A stretch of 11,193 nucleotides of DNA from an uncultured Erysipelotrichaceae bacterium (GCA_934675465.1 CAKUQM010000046.1:1-11193), one strand, 5' to 3'; counted from the first letter of the stretch, positions 1-6,573 are shown. The notes: generated from the letters alone by a model not told the origin. Numbers and translations are program-made.

Positions 1-842
1 TGATGGATAAGTTACTTAGAAAGATTGGTTTGTCTGGTAAGAGTATTGTGCCTTTACTTATTGGCTTTGGTTGTACAGTTCCTGCTGTAATGGCTACTAG
101 AACTTTAACAAGTGAGAGGGATAGAAAGATGACAATATTGCTTACTCCTTTTATGAGTTGTAGTGCTAAATTACCTATTTATTCTTTCTTTGTGTCTATT
201 TTCTTTAAGGGCCATGGTGGTCTTATTATGACTGGCTTGTATTTCTTTAGTATTTTAATAGGTATTTTGATGGCTCTTTTATATAGAAATACGATGTTTA
301 AGGGTGAGCCAGTTCCGTTTGTGATGGAGCTTCCTAATTATCGTTTACCTGGTCTTAAGAATGTTAGTCAATTGTTGTGGGAGAAGGCTAAGGACTTTAT
401 TGATAGAGCCTTTACTATTATCTTATTGGCTACTATTGTGGTTTGGTTCTTACAAAGCTTTGATTTGAAGTTTAATCTAGTAAGTGATTCTTCAACTTCA
501 TTATTAGCTATGTTGGCAAATGGATTAGTACCTTTATTTAAGCCTATTGGTTTGGGTGATTGGCGTATTTGTACCTCATTTATTACTGGTTTTATGGCTA
601 AGGAGAGCGTGATTTCTACTTTAGGCATCTTAGTTGGTAATAATATTACTAGTATCTTAAGTGCTGCATCTGTTTATTCTTTATTAACTTTTGCGTTGTT
701 GTATACACCATGTGTTGCAGCTATAGCTTCTATTAAGAGGGAATTAGGTGTTAAGTGGGCTATTTATGTTGTGGTATATCAATGTCTAATAGCTTGGCTA
801 GTCTCTTTTGGAGCGTATAGATTAGCACTACTTCTTGTTTAA
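1..842 (+). CDS. feoB: Ferrous iron transporter FeoB, C-terminal part (5' end outside window)
   Basis: FeoB imports Fe(II) across the cytoplasmic membrane, using an N-terminal G-protein domain and a C-terminal helical pore. Only about 280 C-terminal residues are in the window; the reading frame is open at the left edge, so the Met at base 3 is internal. The two diagnostic gate-type segments are visible: GFGCTVPAVMATRTL (about residues 21-35 of the visible part) and FMSCSAKLPIYSFF (about 51-64), each carrying the conserved cysteine. Several hydrophobic helices follow, with the late motif GFMAKESVIST and a C-terminal helix containing LYTPCVAAIASIKRE, also typical of FeoB. The frame is intact to TAA at 840-842. 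The GTPase domain and any FeoA partner would lie to the left. A small XRE regulator follows after 28 bases, but nothing shows that it controls feoB. The family call is very secure. Confidence 0.95.
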   Translation, partial: MDKLLRKIGLSGKSIVPLLIGFGCTVPAVMATRTLTSERDRKMTILLTPFMSCSAKLPIYSFFVSIFFKGHGGLIMTGLYFFSILIGILMALLYRNTMFKGEPVPFVMELPNYRLPGLKNVSQLLWEKAKDFIDRAFTIILLATIVVWFLQSFDLKFNLVSDSSTSLLAMLANGLVPLFKPIGLGDWRICTSFITGFMAKESVISTLGILVGNNITSILSAASVYSLLTFALLYTPCVAAIASIKRELGVKWAIYVVVYQCLIAWLVSFGAYRLALLLV

Positions 843-870
843 TTGATAGCCGACATGCTATCATCAGATT

Positions 871-1149
871 ATGAAAACGTGGAATGATTATAAAGATTAT
901 GTAAATAACATAGACCAAGATGCTTCAGATGATATAGAAGAAGCTGAGCAACTAGCTTATATTATTTCTACTATTATTGATAGAAGGAAGAAACTTGGAT
1001 TATCTCAAAGAGATCTTGCAAAGATGTGTAATGTTCCTCAATCTTCGATTGGTAGAATTGAATCTTGTAAGACAATACCTAATATAAGCACTCTTATAAA
1101 TATTTTTAAGCATTTAGGTTTATCGTTTACGATTACAGAAATAAATTAG
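871..1149 (+). CDS. Small XRE-family helix-turn-helix protein, HigA-like
   Basis: A 92-residue protein with one Cro/C1-type DNA-binding domain at about residues 33-88. RRKKLGLSQRDLAKMCNV holds the first helices of the HTH, and PQSSIGRIESCKTIPNISTL is the recognition helix and following turn. The N-terminal third is acidic and helical (DASDDIEEAEQLAY), as in HigA-type antitoxins and small XRE regulators whose N-terminus contacts a partner. No other start codon exists between the in-frame stop at 847-849 and the ATG at 871. There is no clear Shine-Dalgarno sequence, so translation may depend on read-through from feoB 28 bases upstream. A HigB/RelE-type toxin would normally sit next to such a gene, but none is visible on either side. 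It could be an orphan antitoxin, a remnant, or a stand-alone regulator. Confidence 0.8.
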   Translation: MKTWNDYKDYVNNIDQDASDDIEEAEQLAYIISTIIDRRKKLGLSQRDLAKMCNVPQSSIGRIESCKTIPNISTLINIFKHLGLSFTITEIN

Positions 1150-1158
1150 TTATTATTG

Positions 1159-1190
1159 AAAGTCAGAGAGATCTGGCTTTTAGTTTTAGC
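1159..1190 (+). terminator. Intrinsic terminator after the XRE gene
   Basis: A 9-bp stem (1159-1167 pairing with 1172-1180, one G-U pair) closes a GAGA tetraloop of the stable GNRA type, and a T-rich stretch follows (TTTTAGTTTT). It begins 10 bases after the XRE stop codon and would end the feoB/XRE transcript. Confidence 0.75.
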
Positions 1191-1500
1191 ACTTGTTTGG
1201 AAAAAACTTAACAAATTTAACCAGCATAGTTAAAAGTGTTTAGGCTCAAGATTATTGAATCAATATTGGAAATTATTCTGATTTTGTGTTCTAAACTATT
1301 GTGAATTGAGCTCTGATTACTACTTCATTGGTGATTATAATTGATAATAATTTGAACGAAGTCTAATGGTTTGGCAGATTTATTAATCGATAATCGTCTC
1401 CCCTTAATATTAGGATTCCCAATCCGAATATTTGGGGTTGTATCTTTAACCAATAGAGTGGATAAATTATTGTGTCGTTCTACAGATAGTACTTTTGTTG
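1191..1500. other. Decayed intergenic stretch without an intact gene
   Basis: I see no open reading frame with a start codon, ribosome site and recognisable product on either strand. Several stops interrupt all three plus frames. The stretch contains a strong imperfect palindrome at 1400-1437 (listed separately) and the left copy of an 11-base inverted repeat (AAAAGTGTTTA at 1232-1242, matched by its complement at 1518-1528). It may be eroded DNA belonging to the Wzy-like pseudogene to its right, but I could not read convincing Wzy protein sequence in it. Confidence 0.5.
1400..1437. repeat. 38-base imperfect palindrome
   Basis: The arms are CCCC (1400-1403), AATATT (1406-1411) and GGATT (1413-1417). 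They face AATCC (1421-1425), AATATT (1427-1432) and GGGG (1434-1437) across a CCC loop. About 15 base pairs form, with one mismatch and a small asymmetric bulge. No T-run follows on either strand, so it is not a typical intrinsic terminator. It could be a transposable-element end, a scar, or a protein-binding site. Confidence 0.55.
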
Positions 1501-1504
1501 GTGA

Positions 1505-1999
1505 TTGTATATATTATTAAACACTTTTGATATATTGCCTGAACAATTAAGAACCTATGGTTATTTTAGAGCAAGCGATAGTTGGAGTAATAATAGAGGT
1601 GGAATTTGGAGAGTAGGAATTATCGCGTTTATAAGGCTTGTGTTGAATCATCCTTATGTTTGACTGTTTGGAGCAGGTCCAGATTAGTATGCTAATATGA
1701 TTTTTACTTATAAGTATGAAGAGGTGGTTGAGACAAGAAGTACCGTGTTTGTTTCTTGTGCTCATAATGAGTTTTTAAATACTTTATGTAATTATGGAAT
1801 ATTAGGCTTTGTTAGTTTTTATATGTTCTGGTATTTTGTGATTTTTGATAAAAAAAGAGAAAATACTTTATTTGATAGAATGTGTATATGTGCGATTATT
1901 TGTTACTTAGTGAATAGTTTTGTGTCTATTCAGCGAATAGTTGGGGCACCATACTTGTTTATTGTTGCGGGTATGTTGCAGTCAAATGCTGAAATTTAG
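1505..1999 (+). pseudogene. Remnant of an O-antigen ligase/polymerase (Wzy-like) membrane protein gene
   Basis: One continuous frame, interrupted by TGA at 1661-1663 and TAG at 1685-1687, reads as the C-terminal part of an O-antigen ligase-like protein. Before the stops, an RGGIWRVGIIAFI segment resembles the family's R-x-x-IW helix. FGAGPD, between the two stops, matches the conserved GxGPDxF turn. After the stops, AHNEFLNTLCNYGILGF matches the HN-x(2)-L-x(6)-G signature of the Wzy_C region, and two hydrophobic helices follow to TAG at 1997-1999. Both stops are one base away from plausible sense codons (GGA to TGA, CAG to TAG). The N-terminal half of a normal protein of about 400 residues is missing. 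The 100-codon frame from ATG at 1697 is the intact tail and is unlikely to be a gene of its own. Related genes act in polysaccharide or glycan assembly; no neighbours of that pathway remain here. Confidence 0.75.
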
Positions 2000-2031
2000 G
2001 TGAAATAGAGTGCTTTATTTTAGCTATAGTA

Positions 2032-2037
2032 TATAAT
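2032..2037 (+). promoter_or_regulatory. Candidate -10 box for tilS-hpt-ftsH
   Basis: A perfect TATAAT lies two bases before the first possible tilS ATG (2039). No good -35 match is found at normal spacing. If used, transcription would begin at about 2044. That excludes the ATG at 2039 and makes the ATG at 2048 the start, with almost no leader. Confidence 0.4.
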
Positions 2038-2038
2038 T

Positions 2039-3232
2039 ATGTCCTATATGGAAGGCTTGAGGAAAAGAGTTCTTATTGGAGTGTCAGGAGGGCCAGATTC
2101 AATGGCTCTTTTGGATATGATGAAGGATAAATATGAAGTATATGTAGCTCATGTTAATTATCATCATAGAGATAGTGCTTTACGTGATGAAATGATAGTA
2201 GAGGATTATTGTAGAAAGTATGATATTCCTTATTTCAAGAAGGATTATGAAGAAGTAGATGGTGGTAATTTCCAAGAGAATGCTCGTATTTCTAGATATG
2301 AATTCTATAAAGAAATTGTTGATAAATATGATCTTGATTGTGTAATGTTGGCTCATCATAAGGATGATTTGATTGAGACTTATCTTATGCAAAAGAAGCG
2401 TAATAGTCATGTTTATTATTATGGCTTAAAGAGAAGTGTTAATAACTTTGGTATTAAGATTGTAAGGCCATTGTTGAAGTATACAAAGAATGATTTGAAG
2501 AATTATTGTGATAATCATGGAATTGTTTATGGTATTGATGAATCTAATTTGAGTGATGATTACCAGCGAAATAGAATAAGGCATGATGTGATTGAGAAGA
2601 TGTCTTTAAGGGAAAAGAATTTGCTTGTTAGAGAAATTAACTTATTGAATAAAGAGAATAATAAATTAAATAAGGAATGTGTATCTTTTATAAATAAGAG
2701 AAATAAAATTCCTGTATCTGAATTTCTTTTGTTTGAAGATAAGATTAGATTATTAAGAATATTCTTAGGTGTTTCTATTTCTAGGAAACAGGCTAATGAA
2801 TTAATAAGACAAATAAGTACTACTAAGTCTTTTGAGGTTCTTATTGAAGATAAATATCTATGTTTAGAGTATGGTTATATTGAGGTTTATAAAAAGGAAG
2901 ATGATTATTCTTATGAACTATTGGATATAGAATATTTTAAGACAAAGTATTTTAAGTTATGTAAGAGTGGTAAGACAATTGAGAGTTTTAATGTAAGTGA
3001 AGATGATTTTCCTTTGACTATTAGAAATTATCAAGAGGGTGATAGTATTAAGTTAAGATATGGTACTAAGAAGTTAAATCGTTTCTTTATTGATAATAAG
3101 ATATCTTATAGGGAGAGGAAGATGTGGCCTGTGGTTGTAAATAGTGTTGGAACTGCTATTTTTGTGCCAAATATAGGCTGTGATATCAATCATTACTCTA
3201 AAAATGCTAACATGTATATGTTAAAATTATAA
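2039..3232 (+). CDS. tilS: tRNA(Ile)-lysidine synthase
   Basis: TilS is a cytoplasmic ATP-dependent enzyme that joins lysine to C34 of the CAU-anticodon tRNA-Ile, so that it reads AUA instead of AUG; it is essential in most bacteria. The N-terminal PP-loop ATPase motif SGGPDS is at residues 16-21. AHHKDD (105-110) and a D-x-SN...RNRIRH segment (about 167-182) are typical of the catalytic domain. The C-terminal substrate-binding domain is recognisable in IRNYQEGDSIKL and KKLNRFFIDNKI (about 331-360). At 397 residues it is within the short Firmicute range. The start is uncertain: ATG at 2039 lacks a ribosome site and abuts a TATAAT box, so ATG at 2048 (three residues shorter) is equally plausible. 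It is followed at 21 bases by hpt, the classical tilS-hpt-ftsH order. Confidence 0.93.
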   Translation: MSYMEGLRKRVLIGVSGGPDSMALLDMMKDKYEVYVAHVNYHHRDSALRDEMIVEDYCRKYDIPYFKKDYEEVDGGNFQENARISRYEFYKEIVDKYDLDCVMLAHHKDDLIETYLMQKKRNSHVYYYGLKRSVNNFGIKIVRPLLKYTKNDLKNYCDNHGIVYGIDESNLSDDYQRNRIRHDVIEKMSLREKNLLVREINLLNKENNKLNKECVSFINKRNKIPVSEFLLFEDKIRLLRIFLGVSISRKQANELIRQISTTKSFEVLIEDKYLCLEYGYIEVYKKEDDYSYELLDIEYFKTKYFKLCKSGKTIESFNVSEDDFPLTIRNYQEGDSIKLRYGTKKLNRFFIDNKISYRERKMWPVVVNSVGTAIFVPNIGCDINHYSKNANMYMLKL

Positions 3233-3253
3233 AGTTAACCGAGGTGAATAAAT

Positions 3254-3787
3254 ATGCATAACGATGTAAAAAAGATTTTAGTTTCTAGTGAAGAAATCGC
3301 AAAGAGAGAACAAGAGCTTGCTGATGAAATTAGCAAGTATTATAAAGAAAAGAATAGTATTCCTGTTATTGTAGGATTATTAAAGGGATCAGTTCCATTT
3401 ATGATGGGACTTGTTATGAAACTTGATATCGATTGTGAAATTGATTTCATGGATGTTTCTAGTTATTCTGGTACTAATTCTATTGAAGTTAGAGTTATTA
3501 AGGATATTGAAGGTTCAGTTACTGATAGAGATGTTTTAATTGTTGAAGATATCGTTGATACTGGTAAGACTTTAGAGAAGGTGACGGAGATGTTTAGGGC
3601 TAAGGGTGCAAAGGAAATTAAGATTGTTACTTTGTTGGATAAGCCTGCTAGAAGAGAGAAGGCTATTGAGGCTGACTATATTGGCTTTGTAGTTCCCGAT
3701 GAGTTTGTGATTGGTTATGGTTTGGACTATAACCAAAAGTATCGTAATTTACCTTATATTGGTGTAATTAAAGAAGAAGCTATTTAA
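3254..3787 (+). CDS. hpt: Hypoxanthine-guanine phosphoribosyltransferase
   Basis: This cytoplasmic purine-salvage enzyme converts hypoxanthine or guanine plus PRPP to IMP or GMP. At 177 residues it has normal bacterial length. The PRPP-binding signature VLIVEDIVDTGKTL is at residues 94-107, with its two acidic residues; the early LKGS loop is at 43-46. The C-terminal VPDEFVIGYGLDYNQKYRNL segment is the usual base-binding and closing region. A good ribosome site (GAGGTG at 3241-3246) precedes the ATG. It sits between tilS and ftsH, with 21- and 17-base gaps, as in many Firmicutes, so co-transcription is likely. Confidence 0.96.
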   Translation: MHNDVKKILVSSEEIAKREQELADEISKYYKEKNSIPVIVGLLKGSVPFMMGLVMKLDIDCEIDFMDVSSYSGTNSIEVRVIKDIEGSVTDRDVLIVEDIVDTGKTLEKVTEMFRAKGAKEIKIVTLLDKPARREKAIEADYIGFVVPDEFVIGYGLDYNQKYRNLPYIGVIKEEAI

Positions 3788-3804
3788 ATAAATGGAGGTA
3801 TGGT

Positions 3805-5886
3805 GTGATTAAACCAAATAACAAAAATAATAAACCAAGTCCTAGTACTTTTATTCCTTATTTGATTGCGATTGCGTTCTTGGTGGCTTTGTTTTTTACA
3901 AATCCAATGTCTTCAAGTACTGTTACAAGAATCGATTATTCACAATTAAATAAAGTATTAGAGACTAAGACTGTAAGTAAGGCTACTTTATTAGTTGATG
4001 ATAATATTATCAACGTTAGTGGTACTTATACTGTTGATGGCAAGGAAGTAAGTTTTACAAGTGATGTTCCAAAGACTGAGACAACTACTGATGAGCTTAT
4101 TTCTAAGTTAAAGGATTCAAACGCAAGTGTTAAGGTTGAGGATGCTAATGAAACTAGCATTATCTTATCTTTACTTGGTTCTATTTTGCCTATTGTATTG
4201 TTTGCAGGACTTGGCATGTTAATGATTTCTAAGATGGGTGCTGCTTCTGGTAACAATAAGGCGTTTGAGTTTTCTAAGTCTAGAGCTAGAAAAGAAGATA
4301 ACATCAAGGTTAAGTTCAAGGATGTTGCTGGCTGTGATGAAGAAAAAGAAGAGATGGCTGAAATTATTGAGTATTTAAAGACTCCTAAGAAGTTTGCGGC
4401 TATGGGTGCTCGTATTCCTAAGGGTATTCTTCTTGTTGGTCCTCCTGGTACTGGTAAGACTTTATTGGCTAAGGCGGTTGCTGGTGAGGCTAATGTTCCT
4501 TTCTATTCTATTAGTGGTTCTGATTTCGTTGAAATGTTTGTCGGTGTTGGTGCTAGTAGAGTTAGAGATATGTTTAAGCAAGCTAAAGCTACAGCTCCTT
4601 GTATGATTTTCATTGATGAAATTGATGCAGTAGGTAGACAACGTGGTGCTGGTATGGGTGGTGGCCATGATGAAAGAGAACAAACTCTTAACCAAATGTT
4701 AGTTGAAATGGATGGTATGTCTGACAACAATGGTGTTGTTGTTATTGCGGCTACAAATAGACCTGATGTACTAGATCCAGCTTTATTAAGACCTGGTCGT
4801 TTTGATAGACAGATTACTGTTTCTTTACCTGATTTAAAGGGTAGAGAGGCTATCTTAAAGGTACATGCTCGTAATAAGAAGATTGCTGATGATGTAGACC
4901 TAGAAGCACTTGCAAGACGTACACCTGGTTTCTCTGGTGCAGATCTAGAAAACGTATTAAATGAAGCTGCTATTTTAACAGTTAGAGAAAATAAGAATTT
5001 AATTGAGACTCAAGAAATTGATGAAGCAATTGATAGAGTTATGATGGGTCCTGCTAAGAAGAGCAGAACTTATGATGAACATACTAAGAAGTTGGTTGCA
5101 TATCATGAGGCGGGTCATGCCATTGTTGGCTCGAACTTACCTGATGGTGCTATTGTTCAAAAGGTTACAATTATTCCTCGTGGTAGTGCCGGTGGTTATA
5201 ACTTGATTACTCCTAGAAAAGAAAAGATTTTAAATTCTAAGAAGGAATTAGTTGATACAATTACTTCTTATATGGGTGGTAGAGCTGCTGAAGAAATCTT
5301 CTTCTCAGATATTACTACTGGTGCTTCAAATGATATCCAACAAGCTACAAGAATCGCGAAGGATATGGTTACAACATATGGTATGTCTGATTTAGGTCCT
5401 GTTCAATATAACAGTGGCAATTCAACTGTTTTCCTTGGTAGAGACTATAATTCACCTGCTAATGCAAGTAGCCAAGTAGCTTATGAGATTGATATCGAAG
5501 TTAGAAAGATTATTGATTCATGTCATGAACATGCTAAGCAAATTATTAATGAACACAAAGATGATTTAATTAAGATTGCTGATGCACTTATTGCGAATGA
5601 AACAATTACTGCAGAAGAGATTAAGGATGTTCTTGATGGTAAATTGGTTGTTGTTGATAATCGTTTAGTTAAGAAGGAAGCTGGGCTCGAATCTAGGCTC
5701 GAATCTGAGGGCTCAAATCCTGGACTCGAATCTGAAACTAAGGTCGAGGCTACGGGCTCAAATCCTGGGCTCGAATCTGAAGTTAAGGAAGAACCTGTAG
5801 TAACTGAACTCGAATCTTCTGGACTCGAATCTAAGCCTAAAAAGACAACTAGAAGAAGAACAACAAAGAAGAAGACAGATGAATAG
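3805..5886 (+). CDS. ftsH: ATP-dependent zinc metalloprotease FtsH with a repeat-bearing tail
   Basis: FtsH is a membrane-anchored hexameric AAA+ protease that extracts and degrades membrane and regulatory proteins. In the 693 residues one sees TM1 (about 16-33), an extracytoplasmic domain (about 34-116), TM2 (about 119-142), Walker A GPPGTGKT (212-219), pore loop FVGVG (245-249), Walker B MIFIDE (267-272), the second region of homology ATNRPDVLDPALLRPGRFDR (316-335), the zinc site HEAGH (434-438), and the third-ligand Asp in SND (about 510). The start is GTG at 3805, with GGAGG at 3794-3798; the nearby ATG at 3800 runs straight into TGA. The core ends near residue 620. A tail of about 70 residues follows: acidic GLES and GSNP repeats built from a repeated DNA word, then a lysine/arginine-rich end. 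The tail uses CTC for leucine, unlike the TTA/TTG/CTT used in the core. Confidence 0.97.
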   Translation: MIKPNNKNNKPSPSTFIPYLIAIAFLVALFFTNPMSSSTVTRIDYSQLNKVLETKTVSKATLLVDDNIINVSGTYTVDGKEVSFTSDVPKTETTTDELISKLKDSNASVKVEDANETSIILSLLGSILPIVLFAGLGMLMISKMGAASGNNKAFEFSKSRARKEDNIKVKFKDVAGCDEEKEEMAEIIEYLKTPKKFAAMGARIPKGILLVGPPGTGKTLLAKAVAGEANVPFYSISGSDFVEMFVGVGASRVRDMFKQAKATAPCMIFIDEIDAVGRQRGAGMGGGHDEREQTLNQMLVEMDGMSDNNGVVVIAATNRPDVLDPALLRPGRFDRQITVSLPDLKGREAILKVHARNKKIADDVDLEALARRTPGFSGADLENVLNEAAILTVRENKNLIETQEIDEAIDRVMMGPAKKSRTYDEHTKKLVAYHEAGHAIVGSNLPDGAIVQKVTIIPRGSAGGYNLITPRKEKILNSKKELVDTITSYMGGRAAEEIFFSDITTGASNDIQQATRIAKDMVTTYGMSDLGPVQYNSGNSTVFLGRDYNSPANASSQVAYEIDIEVRKIIDSCHEHAKQIINEHKDDLIKIADALIANETITAEEIKDVLDGKLVVVDNRLVKKEAGLESRLESEGSNPGLESETKVEATGSNPGLESEVKEEPVVTELESSGLESKPKKTTRRRTTKKKTDE
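5683..5832 (+). repeat. Intragenic short-repeat cluster in the ftsH tail
   Basis: There are eight copies of a 12-13 base word, consensus GGGCTCRAATCYT. Six copies (starting at 5683, 5695, 5722, 5767, 5806 and 5821) are of the CTCGAATCT type and are read as x-Leu-Glu-Ser. Two copies (5709 and 5754) have an additional C, are read one base later, and give Gly-Ser-Asn-Pro. A 28-base composite unit occurs at 5709-5736 and 5754-5781 with a single difference. Conservation at the DNA level across two reading frames suggests that the DNA word, not the peptide, was copied. Confidence 0.85.
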
Positions 5887-6148
5887 TATTGATAGTTTAA
5901 TTCTTGGTATCAACAAGTTTATTGAGGATGATGTTCAATATAACTCATATGAATTTCTTGCTTGGTATTCTGATGTTGATGCTTTCCTTGAAAAAGAATA
6001 TGGCAAGACGTCTTTAGCTTATAAAGAGTTTAAGGATATCAAGTTCGCTACTAACATGTATGAAGATGTTGACTGCACCATGGTTAACAAGAAGGCGTGT
6101 AAGGATGGACTTGTAGAGGCTAAAAGACTTTTAGAAAAATTGAAATAG
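5879..6148 (+). CDS. Small acidic helical protein of unknown function, coupled to ftsH
   Basis: An 89-residue soluble protein that I cannot assign with confidence. It is predicted helical and acidic, without signal peptide or membrane segment. Visible segments include a SYEFLAWYSDVDAFLEKEYG stretch, then a YKEFKDIKF segment and a C-terminal AKRLLEKLK helix. The pattern of a small helical module with a Phe/Trp-rich first helix and a Y-K-E-F-x-x-I-x-F turn faintly recalls small accessory domains found in some defence-type proteins, but this is only an impression. Its ATG overlaps the end of ftsH in ATGAATAG (5879-5886), so translation is probably coupled to FtsH. A terminator overlaps its stop. 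Its position suggests co-expression with FtsH and possibly a role as a partner or substrate-related factor; that is inference. Confidence 0.75.
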   Translation: MNSIDSLILGINKFIEDDVQYNSYEFLAWYSDVDAFLEKEYGKTSLAYKEFKDIKFATNMYEDVDCTMVNKKACKDGLVEAKRLLEKLK

Positions 6149-6170
6149 GAGCTATGCTCCTTTTTCTTTT
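6147..6170 (+). terminator. Intrinsic terminator of the tilS-hpt-ftsH cluster
   Basis: A 6-bp stem AGGAGC/GCTCCT (6147-6152 with 6156-6161) with a TAT loop is followed by TTTTCTTTT. The stem begins inside the stop codon of the 89-residue gene, so it closes the cluster tightly. Confidence 0.8.
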
Positions 6171-6210
6171 GGATATAACGGAATCGTTGTACTGTTGAGC
6201 TTATGATAAT

Positions 6211-6218
6211 GGTATAAT
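6211..6218 (+). promoter_or_regulatory. Extended -10 promoter upstream of the small lipoprotein gene
   Basis: TGGTATAAT is a TGn-extended -10 with a perfect TATAAT hexamer at 6213-6218. The -35 region is poor: the TTGAGC and TTGTAC nearby are at wrong spacings, which is tolerated with an extended -10. Transcription would start at about 6225 and leave a leader of roughly 117 bases before the lipoprotein ATG. Confidence 0.55.
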
Positions 6219-6241
6219 GCTATAAAAGGCAGGATAATTTT

Positions 6242-6295
6242 ATGGTTAAATTAAATCCTTACAGGTATCGAAACGGAGATTTTAGTAAACTCATT
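6242..6295 (+). CDS. Possible 17-codon leader ORF or gene fragment
   Basis: ATG at 6242 with a weak AGGA at 6231-6234 opens a 17-residue frame ending in TGA. It lies in the presumed leader of the lipoprotein gene. The peptide begins MVKLNPYRYR; NPYRYR resembles the start of RHS-repeat core motifs (NPxRYxGYYYD), but the similarity stops there and the frame closes upstream at 6215-6217. It may be a leader peptide, an RHS scrap, or chance. Confidence 0.2.
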
Positions 6296-6341
6296 TGATT
6301 ATTTTGATTATTGAATAATTTAAAAATGGAGGAGCTAGTAC

Positions 6342-6494
6342 ATGAAGAGAATATTAATTATTTCTCTTTCGATTGTTCTAATACTAGGCTTAGTTGCTTG
6401 TAACAAGAATAATGAAGAGAATAAATCTATAAATAAAGAAGAACCAGTTGAGACTCATCATCCAGATGCACATCATTCAGATGATCATCATTAG
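6342..6494 (+). CDS. 50-residue histidine-pair lipoprotein
   Basis: A short but well-formed gene: GGAGGAG at 6328-6334, seven bases before ATG, and TAG at 6492-6494. Residues 1-19 are a lipoprotein signal (MKR, then a long hydrophobic stretch) with lipobox LVAC at 17-20, so Cys20 should be lipid-modified and the mature 31-residue peptide tethered outside the membrane. The mature part is polar (NKNNEENKS) and ends in THHPDAHHSDDHH: three His-His pairs at residues 39-40, 44-45 and 49-50, spaced by exactly five, with Asp in each spacer. The coding DNA is a 15-base tandem repeat (CATCAT-YCAGATG unit). Such a tail should bind Zn, Ni, Cu or Fe; that is inference from composition. It has its own promoter and terminator and no partner gene. 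I do not recognise a named family. Confidence 0.8.
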   Translation: MKRILIISLSIVLILGLVACNKNNEENKSINKEEPVETHHPDAHHSDDHH

Positions 6495-6513
6495 TTTGGT
6501 TTGTACTTTAAAA

Positions 6514-6555
6514 ACATAAGGCTTGATTTATGGTCAAGCCTTAATGTTGTTTCTT
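6514..6555. terminator. Bidirectional terminator between the lipoprotein gene and the ABC operon
   Basis: The arms 6514-6527 and 6535-6549 form about 14 bp with one bulged T around a 7-base loop; the core is AAGGCTTGA/TCAAGCCTT. On the plus strand a moderately T-rich tail follows. On the minus strand TTTTTAAAG follows directly, giving the better terminator, 25 bases beyond the ATPase stop. It can serve both converging genes. Confidence 0.8.
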
Positions 6556-6573
6556 AATTAATATTGTGTTTTT

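Noticed and set aside
844..863. TGATAGC/GCTATCA hairpin between feoB and the XRE gene as a terminator
   Set aside because: The 7-bp stem is not followed by a T-run and is moderate in strength; the XRE gene has no promoter of its own, so read-through is more likely.
1191..1500. Hidden N-terminal half of the Wzy-like gene
   Set aside because: I translated all three plus frames and found short hydrophobic runs but no convincing continuation or motif, so I leave it unassigned.
1547..1765. 72-codon minus-strand frame over the Wzy remnant
   Set aside because: It has no recognisable motif or ribosome site and is antisense to a region with clear family motifs on the plus strand.
1697..1999. 100-codon plus frame as an independent gene
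   Set aside because: Its sequence is the C-terminal part of a larger Wzy-like protein that continues upstream in the same frame through two stops, so it is better treated as pseudogene tail.
5683..5832. CRISPR-like array or tRNA fragments in the ftsH tail repeats
   Set aside because: The units are 12-13 bases without uniform spacers and lie inside an intact reading frame; the similarity to the tRNA T-arm is limited to about ten bases.
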